NCBI RefSeq assembly: GCF_000003605.2
Contig: NW_003113965.1
Span: 233,899 to 244,219 of the forward strand
Source: Saccoglossus kowalevskii
Taxonomy: Eukaryota > Hemichordata > Enteropneusta > Harrimaniidae
DNA length: 10,321 nucleotides
Reading direction: 5' to 3'
A program made the position numbers and the translations under genes. Shown here piece by piece: positions 7,701-10,321 of the stretch (positions are counted from its first letter, which is position 1; every line of letters begins with the position of its first letter). The notes below the pieces were generated by a model. It was given only the letters and a program-made list of their open reading frames with translations, was not told the origin of the DNA and ran no database searches.

Positions 7701-9802
7701 TGATAAATTATTATTACATGTAATACTAGGTTTTGAGGTCTGCTGAGTCCAAAAAAGTGCACTAAATAAACCAAAAAGCATGCATTAGAGACATACTTAT
7801 GCAGAATTTGACTTGCCAGTACAAAATCCTGTTTTAACACCTTGGCTACTCTATTGAAATAGTTGAAAGCAGACATTTTCATATGATGGCTTTAAATACA
7901 ACTCAAGGTTGATCAGTGAAATGCGCGTAGTTTTCAACTAATATGTTTCTCATTTCAGACACTTGCTGATGAATTTTATAAAACGTACAACGGGCAGCCA
8001 TACAATTCTATTGAGCCTGAAGTCTGTTATTGTGTGTATGTGTCTGGTGTAGAGACAGCCAAGGAATCTGAGGTAATCTTAAGTACATTGCACTAAGATA
8101 ACATTTGGGACTACCCCCTGGTACTTATCATGGTTTCATCTGTATGTGTATGTCCTTTTTTGTGTGTCAAAATCTGAGATACACTGGCTACTTTCCATTC
8201 AAAATTCACAGTTTTCTGATTCTTGGTGTTGTATCATGGTATTGTCTGTGTAGTGGACTTCAGATGGACATGAGTTCCATAGCAGAAGCTGTCATTCCCT
8301 GGGATTGTTCCTGTAGCATTGTGGGATGCATTGTGTGTGTGTGTGTGTGTGTGTGTCTGTTTGTGTTCACTTTATCACTGTTACCGATAGGCTAGCTTGT
8401 CAATACTTTGCAGTGATGTATATGTGTGTTTTCAAGTCAGAGGAAAAAATAGAAATGTAGGTGGTTCCAAACATATTGGACAGCTACTGTCTGTCAACAT
8501 GTATATTGTTTTTTTTTCACTGCTAAATAACTAGCTGGCGTTTTATTCAGAGGCAGTCGCTTTGATCTTTTATCGGCTAAATTTTACGTAACTTCCCTTG
8601 TGATTGCATCTTAACATCATGGACACAATTGCCTATGATTTGCAGTGTATTGTGATTACTGAATACCAGTGTACTGTGATTCACTCAAAGTCACTTTATA
8701 CATGATATCTATATACTTTTAAGGTTCCTGTCTGCCCATACCTGGTTTAACTGAGTTACCAACTTGTCCTGTGTGTCTGGAAAGAATGGACTGTGATTCA
8801 CTCAAAGTCACTTTATACATGATATCTATATACTTTTAGGGTTCCTGTCTGCCCATACCTGGTTTAACTGAGTTACCAACTTGTCCTGTGTGTCTGGAAA
8901 GAATGGATGAGTCAGTAGATGGCATACTAACTGTTTTATGTAATCATTCATTTCATGGTACTTGCCTCTATAAATGGGGAGATTCTAGGTAAGTCAACAT
9001 TCATGCCAATCTTATTAAAGCAGGGAGTCATCACCTGCGCATGCGTCAGATGGCCATAGTGTGTCATTGTTTACAAATAAGCATTTACCATGATCCTTTG
9101 CGTTTTTAGCATGGGTTGTTATCATCGCTTGGGACTCAATTCCTGCGTGTGCGCAGGTGACGACCCTCCCGCTTTAAAATGCTATTTTTATATATTCATG
9201 AATATTTTTTTATTTTATTTTATTTTTTCTATATTGTATCCCATTTGTCTTAACAACATCTGATTCAATGCAGTTGGAAACCTTGTGCAAATCTCGCAAG
9301 GCGGCAAATATATAAAATATATATAAAAAAAATTACTACCGGTAATGGCAAGTAAAACTAAAATATATGCATAAATAAACAAAAATAACAATATGAAAAA
9401 ACTATAAAAATTAAAAATATGAAAAAAAAAAAAAAATGTGAGCCTATACTTACCGGTACATCAGATTTTAATCAGATTAAATTTATGCAATACTGTGAAT
9501 TGTAACCATTTGATGACAGTGATATTCTTGAGTTAAAATTTTCATGAGAATTACACGAGTTTCGCAGAATATCTCAGGCTAGTTGAAATTTTCTCTCACC
9601 TTGGTAAGCTTAAAAAGAAGTGCTAACCACTGAGTATAAAAAATAAATAAATCAATTGATAAACCAAGCTAAGAACCACAATTTAGCGTGTCCATAATTT
9701 ACAGATTATTGTTAATTTCATTTTAGTTGTCCTGTATGTCGGTATTCTCAGGCACCAGAACCAGTAGCTGACAACAAATGTATGGCATGTGGAGCACAAG
9801 AG
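1508..9802 (+). CDS. BRAP: BRCA1-associated protein (BRAP/IMP) orthologue, RING E3 ligase, 3' end outside the window
   Basis: This is the gene-level entry; the six exons are listed separately. Joined exons give 389 codons without a stop: residues 1-69 exon 1, 70-213 exon 2, 214-276 exon 3, 277-314 exon 4, 315-364 exon 5, 365-389 exon 6. Domains in order are a polar N-terminus, a disordered Ser/Pro/Gly-rich linker (about 70-189), the BRAP2 domain (about 190-300, starting [13 protein letters not shown]), a RING finger with ligands C329, C332, C348, H350, H353, C356, C365 and C368, then C382/C385, the first ligand pair of a ZnF-UBP. In the known family, BRAP is a cytoplasmic RING E3 and Ras effector that restrains Raf-MEK scaffolding through KSR and holds some NLS-bearing proteins in the cytoplasm. 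Function here is inferred from the domain order and near-identical motifs. The UBP finger and coiled coil must lie beyond 10321. Exon calls are my own splice reading without transcript support. Confidence 0.93.
1716..2375 (+). other. Intron 1, first part: CpG- and GC-box-bearing stretch
   Basis: No gene is supported here, although frames of 66-87 codons are open on both strands. From about 1975 to 2280 CpG dinucleotides become frequent. GC-box-like motifs occur on both strands (GGGGGCGGAC near 1977 and CTCCGCCCCGAG near 2260), with TGACGTAG next to the second. It may be a first-intron enhancer or secondary promoter, or an old unrecognised transposon. The immediate flank of the transposon at 2380 is ordinary AT-rich DNA. 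Confidence 0.3.
2380..2660 (+). mobile_element. TTAA-flanked MITE, family 1 copy A (intron 1)
   Basis: The terminal inverted repeats start AGGGTGGTAGTC on the left; the reverse complement of the right end reads AGGGTGGTAGTCATCGCGCC. Both ends abut TTAA (2376-2379 and 2661-2664). The element is 281 bp, has no coding capacity, and is present a second time in opposite orientation at 7361-7646. Direct TTAA duplication is typical of piggyBac-like transposons, but because the element is palindromic, a TA duplication with the A and T belonging to the element is equally consistent. Family assignment is therefore open. Confidence 0.85.
2665..3059. other. Intron 1, no recognised feature
   Basis: This is AT-rich intronic DNA after the 2380-2660 element. 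A 75-codon open frame at 2692-2919 has no domain signature, no splice context and the composition of its surroundings, so I regard it as chance. Confidence 0.6.
3060..3163. mobile_element. Possible degraded palindromic MITE starting TACTGTAAAA
   Basis: The left end (TACTGTAAAATGACTA...TTTCACTGGGTTTAAG) is loosely mirrored by the right end, whose reverse complement reads TATGTAAATGATAAAACTG and then GTGAATTTAAAACCCA. The left terminus shares TACTGTAAAA and a nearby TTTCGCT with the elements at 3481 and 4471. Mismatches are many, so this is a tentative relative of those elements. Confidence 0.4.
3171..3208. repeat. 22-bp tandem duplication, 1.7 copies
   Basis: Two identical 16-mers ATGCTAAATTTTATAT (3171-3186 and 3193-3208) flank the hexamer ACCGGT. 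The period is 22 bases and the copies are perfect, implying a recent event. Confidence 0.9.
3481..3674 (-). mobile_element. TA-flanked MITE, family 2 copy A (intron 1)
   Basis: The left end reads TAATGTAAAATACTTTATTG and the reverse complement of the right end reads TACTGTAAAATCCTTTATTT, giving matching inverted termini of roughly 40 bases that also share an AATTTTCGCT / AATTTTCACT segment. A reverse-oriented copy lies at 4471. There is no coding capacity. TA at both outer edges would suit a Tc1/mariner-type target site, but I cannot separate target duplication from terminus. Strand is set opposite to the 4471 copy by convention only. Confidence 0.8.
3752..3935. mobile_element. TA-flanked MITE, family 3 (intron 1)
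   Basis: The left end TACTGTAAAATCTGTATTAG continues AAACCGCAGC. The reverse complement of the right end reads TACCGTAAAATCTGTATTAG and continues AAGCCGCATCC, so nearly 28 terminal bases match with two changes. The 184-bp element also carries internal partial repeats of a GATGCGGCTTCTATTAG-like motif (near 3814, 3888 and 3905), suggesting growth by internal tandem duplication. It shares the TAC(T/C)GTAAAAT terminus with family 2 but not the interior. No protein is encoded. Confidence 0.82.
3936..4470. other. Intron 1, no recognised feature
   Basis: This is AT-rich intronic DNA between two MITEs. Open frames of 64-65 codons on each strand (4053-4247, 4223-4420) show no motif and no splice support. 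Confidence 0.6.
4471..4674 (+). mobile_element. TA-flanked MITE, family 2 copy B, right end decayed
   Basis: The sequence beginning TACTGTAAAATACTTTATTT follows the reverse complement of the 3481-3674 element through its whole interior: an AAAGACTTTT segment, GGAATTTATTTT, CACTGATTTTTG, AGTTGAATGTAAAATATAGG and GCTGGATTTTATTTT. Past about 4622 the match weakens, and the expected right terminus is only faintly visible as TATTTAACAGT near 4665-4674. The element stops about 40 bases before the exon 2 acceptor, so it supplies part of the DNA where the branch point would lie. Confidence 0.75.
4714..5143 (+). CDS. BRAP: BRAP exon 2 (linker and start of BRAP2 domain)
   Basis: The acceptor is tattcctttcag (AG 4712-4713) and the donor is GAGAC|GTAAGA. 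The exon completes a GAT codon with the last G of exon 1, runs 142 codons in frame and leaves two bases of a Thr codon (phase 2). Residues 70-189 form a polar, low-complexity linker rich in Lys, Asp, Ser, Pro and Gly (including [16 protein letters not shown]), expected to be disordered and longer than in human BRAP. From residue 190 the sequence [20 protein letters not shown] is almost identical to the start of the BRAP2 domain of vertebrate BRAP, which makes the gene identification secure. A second reading frame stays open across the 3' part of the exon and past the donor, but it has no family resemblance. Confidence 0.93.
5217..5701. mobile_element. TTAA-flanked MITE, family 4 (intron 2)
   Basis: The left terminus is GGTAGAAGCCTACTCATAA and the reverse complement of the right terminus is GGTAGAAGCCCAGTCATAA, 17 of 19 bases identical. 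Both ends abut TTAA (5213-5216 and 5702-5705). The element is 485 bp and starts 73 bases after the exon 2 donor. Inside, GTCACCAG near 5319 and CTGGTGAC near 5426 form a smaller inverted pair. No transposase-like frame is present, so it is non-autonomous. Confidence 0.8.
5706..6397. other. Intron 2, remainder: AT-rich, TA microsatellite
   Basis: No gene is seen. A short (TA)n run lies at 6051-6066, and TACCGGTA palindromes occur at 5789-5796 and 6073-6080. An acceptor-like TATTTCAG near 5920 is not followed by a family-like reading frame. Confidence 0.6.
6398..6587 (+). CDS. BRAP: BRAP exon 3 (core of BRAP2 domain)
   Basis: The acceptor ttgtttgatag and the consensus donor CAA|GTAAGT bound 190 bases. 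The first G completes the Thr codon left by exon 2, and 63 codons follow, ending in phase 0. The reading begins FMTSLDD and contains [10 protein letters not shown] and [16 protein letters not shown], all strongly conserved blocks of the BRAP2 domain. In the family this domain has an RRM-like fold and contributes to partner binding. The open frame runs past the donor to about 6653, but the extension ([10 protein letters not shown]...) does not resemble BRAP, whereas splicing to exon 4 restores the expected sequence. Confidence 0.95.
6588..7356. other. Intron 3, first part: no recognised gene
   Basis: AT-rich intron. A GTGAATATT near 6789 and an AATATTCAC near 6953 could be remnants of an inverted-repeat element, but the match is short. 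Minus-strand open frames of 61-69 codons here look like chance. Confidence 0.5.
7361..7646 (-). mobile_element. TTAA-flanked MITE, family 1 copy B (intron 3)
   Basis: This is the reverse-oriented relative of the element at 2380-2660. A 62-base block (7406-7467), starting AACATTGATTTTCCCACAAT, matches the reverse complement of 2553-2614 with one difference. Both outer ends and the CATCTTTGTTTATATGAGAC segment also match. The left edge abuts TTAA (7357-7360); the right edge abuts TTAC (7647-7650), one base off. The middle of the element has diverged, so copies A and B are not a recent pair. Confidence 0.87.
7651..7958. other. Intron 3, last part: no recognised feature
   Basis: This is intronic DNA between the family 1 element and the exon 4 acceptor. 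Open frames on both strands here (7561-7746, 7679-7882) have no recognisable motif. Confidence 0.6.
7959..8072 (+). CDS. BRAP: BRAP exon 4 (end of BRAP2 domain)
   Basis: The acceptor tttctcatttcag (AG 7957-7958) and the donor GAG|GTAATC bound exactly 38 codons, phase 0 at both ends. The reading [20 protein letters not shown] followed by a VCYCVYV strand matches the vertebrate segment ADSFYMTCNGRQFNSIE...VCQLVYV that closes the BRAP2 domain. The exon is too short to appear as a long open frame and was found by searching for this expected motif between exons 3 and 5. Because it is a multiple of three with symmetric phase, skipping it would keep the frame but remove the last strand of the domain. 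Confidence 0.93.
8073..8673. other. Intron 4: TG-rich, with (TG)n microsatellite
   Basis: A (TG)n run of 25 bases occupies 8332-8356 in a broadly TG-rich stretch. The 96-codon open frame at 8105-8395 owes part of its length to that low-complexity run (its tail reads CVCVCVCVC) and is not considered a gene. A short imperfect repeat (CAGTGTATTGTGATT / CAGTGTACTGTGATT, about 8643 and 8668) sits at the left edge of the 117-bp duplication. Confidence 0.65.
8674..8790 (+). pseudogene. Non-functional upstream copy of the 5' part of BRAP exon 5
   Basis: This copy encodes the first 22 residues of exon 5 including the CPVC pair but has no donor and no remaining RING ligands. Its TAG acceptor is TAA. 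A new AG one base downstream (8722-8723) would start the exon at 8724 and reach a TAA stop at the ninth codon. Confidence 0.75.
8674..8907 (+). repeat. 117-bp tandem duplication of the exon 5 splice acceptor and RING start
   Basis: Copy 1 (8674-8790) and copy 2 (8791-8907) are identical at 116 of 117 bases. Each carries 49 bases of intron ending in the acceptor, then 68 bases of coding sequence for [20 protein letters not shown] and two further residues. The only difference is A at 8722 against G at 8839, so copy 1 reads CTTTTAAGG where copy 2 reads CTTTTAGGG. Copy 2 joins the rest of exon 5; copy 1 runs into the intron of copy 2. Near-identity implies a recent duplication, a gene-converted one, or a local assembly artefact. 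Confidence 0.95.
8840..8988 (+). CDS. BRAP: BRAP exon 5 (first six zinc ligands of the RING finger)
   Basis: The acceptor ctatatacttttag (AG 8838-8839) and the donor TCTAG|GTAAGT bound 49 codons plus two bases. The reading starts [20 protein letters not shown] and continues [20 protein letters not shown], very close to vertebrate BRAP. Visible ligands are CPVC (C329, C332), C348, H350, H353 and C356; the last CxxC is in exon 6. The 5' part (through 8907), together with 49 bases of intron including the acceptor, is tandemly duplicated immediately upstream; see the repeat entry. The downstream copy must be the functional one because only it continues into MDESVDG and a usable donor. Confidence 0.94.
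9019..9173. mobile_element. TTAA-flanked MITE, family 5 (intron 5)
   Basis: The left end AGCAGGGAGTCATCACCTGC pairs with the right end, whose reverse complement reads AGCGGGAGGGTCGTCACCTG followed by CGCAC. Allowing one gap, about 27 bases match with few changes. TTAA flanks both sides (9015-9018 and 9174-9177). At 155 bp it is the smallest of the TTAA elements. Its left terminus contains TGCGCATGCGT (9036-9046), close to the NRF-1 consensus. The termini resemble those of family 1 only in a GTC(G/A)TC core. Confidence 0.82.
9178..9726. other. Intron 5, remainder: low-complexity A/T DNA
   Basis: T-rich (about 9205-9230) and A-rich (9300-9436, including about 16 A) stretches dominate. TACCGGTA palindromes lie at 9337-9344 and 9451-9458. 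No coding or RNA feature is recognisable before the exon 6 acceptor. Confidence 0.6.
9727..9802 (+). CDS. BRAP: BRAP exon 6 (end of RING, start of ZnF-UBP)
   Basis: The acceptor tttcattttag (AG 9725-9726) and the donor GAG|GTAGGA bound 76 bases. The first T completes a Ser codon, then 25 codons follow. [13 protein letters not shown] supplies the last RING ligand pair (C365, C368) and the typical post-RING stretch. [10 protein letters not shown] gives C382 and C385, the first zinc ligands of the UBP-type finger. Vertebrate BRAP continues directly with NLWICLICGH, which is not in this window. The exon ends in phase 0, so the next exon should begin with a whole codon. This is a short exon recognised from its motif. 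Confidence 0.94.
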
Positions 9803-9893
9803 GTAGGAATAATTTCTATTGAGTACAGTAATGTATAGAGTGCATTTCTATCACTTTTCTTGTATCATGTACAACACTATACGAATTGACAAT

Positions 9894-10321
9894 CAGGAAT
9901 GACCATACGTAAAATCAGGAATGATCATACGTAAAATCAGGAATGATCATACGTAAAATCAGGAATGATCATATGTAAAATTAGGAATGATCATACGTAA
10001 AATCAGGAATGATCATACGTAAAATCAGGAATGATCATACGTAAAATCAGGAATGATCATACGTAAAATCAGAAATGACCATATGTAAAATCAGGAATGA
10101 CCATATGTAAAATCAGGAATGACCATATGTAAAATCAGGAATGACCATATGTAAAATCAGGAATGATCATACGTAAAATCAGGAATGATCATACGTAAAA
10201 TCAGGAATGACCATATGTAAAATCAGGAATGACCATATGTAAAATCAAGAATGATTATACGTAAAATCAGGAATGATCATACGTAAAATTAGGAATGATC
10301 ATACGTAAAATCAGGAATGTG
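9894..10321. repeat. 22-bp minisatellite, 19 full units plus a partial, in intron 6
   Basis: Units begin CAGGAATGA, continue (T/C)CATA(C/T)GT and end AAAAT, with an exact 22-base period from 9894 to at least 10319. Two main unit types exist: GATCATACGT and GACCATATGT. Counting from 0, type 1 fills units 1, 2, 4-7, 12, 13, 17 and 18; type 2 fills 8-11, 14 and 15; units 0 and 3 are mixed, and 16 has GATTATACGT. The array starts about 91 bases after the exon 6 donor and reaches the window edge, so its full length is unknown. Confidence 0.97.

Noticed and set aside
8105-8395. 96-codon open frame, a possible small secreted or membrane protein
   Set aside because: Its length depends on the (TG)n microsatellite, it lies wholly in intron 4, and it has no recognisable domain.
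9894-10321. CRISPR array
   Set aside because: The 22-bp units are directly contiguous with no spacers, and the context is a eukaryotic intron.

Overview
This is a eukaryotic genomic window. It is AT-rich and intron-rich, with GT...AG splice sites and many small inverted-repeat transposons and minisatellites. It holds one recognisable protein-coding gene on the + strand: the 5' two thirds of an orthologue of BRAP (BRCA1-associated protein, also BRAP2 or IMP), a RING-type E3 ubiquitin ligase of the Ras/MAPK pathway. The protein similarity, short exons and repeat style suggest a marine invertebrate, perhaps a bivalve or other lophotrochozoan. That placement is a guess from repeat style, because a BRAP gene alone does not fix the taxon.

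Layout of the gene. Six coding exons join in one open frame of 389 codons: 1497-1715 (first in-frame ATG of the exon at 1508), 4714-5143, 6398-6587, 7959-8072, 8840-8988 and 9727-9802. Every junction has a GT donor and an AG acceptor, and all phases match. They encode a variable acidic/polar N-terminus, a low-complexity linker, the complete BRAP2 (RRM-like) domain, a complete C3H2C3 RING finger split between exons 5 and 6, and the first Cys pair of the UBP-type zinc finger. The rest of the UBP zinc finger and the coiled coil lie to the right of the window. A true first exon may lie upstream of 1497, because a good splice acceptor precedes it.

Layout of the non-coding DNA. The upstream flank has a roughly 300-bp tandem repeat (1-626), a probable non-LTR retrotransposon tail with an ATT microsatellite (about 780-895), and a CpG-bearing stretch with a perfect CRE palindrome (1425-1432) just before exon 1. 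The introns are dense in non-autonomous DNA transposons of two kinds. Four have a TTAA or near-TTAA at both ends (2380-2660, 5217-5701, 7361-7646, 9019-9173). At least three are bounded by TA and begin with a TACTGTAAAA-like terminus (3481-3674, 3752-3935, 4471-4674). Intron 6 carries a 22-bp minisatellite of at least 19 units that reaches the window's right edge.

Most notable: a 117-bp tandem duplication (8674-8790 / 8791-8907) copied the branch/acceptor region and the first two RING cysteines of exon 5. The copies differ at one base, and that base is the invariant G of the upstream copy's splice acceptor. Two copies of one transposon family also lie in opposite orientation in introns 1 and 3, bracketing exons 2 and 3, an arrangement known from other genes to favour exon circularisation. 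I found no prokaryotic operon, CRISPR array, RNA gene or second protein-coding gene.
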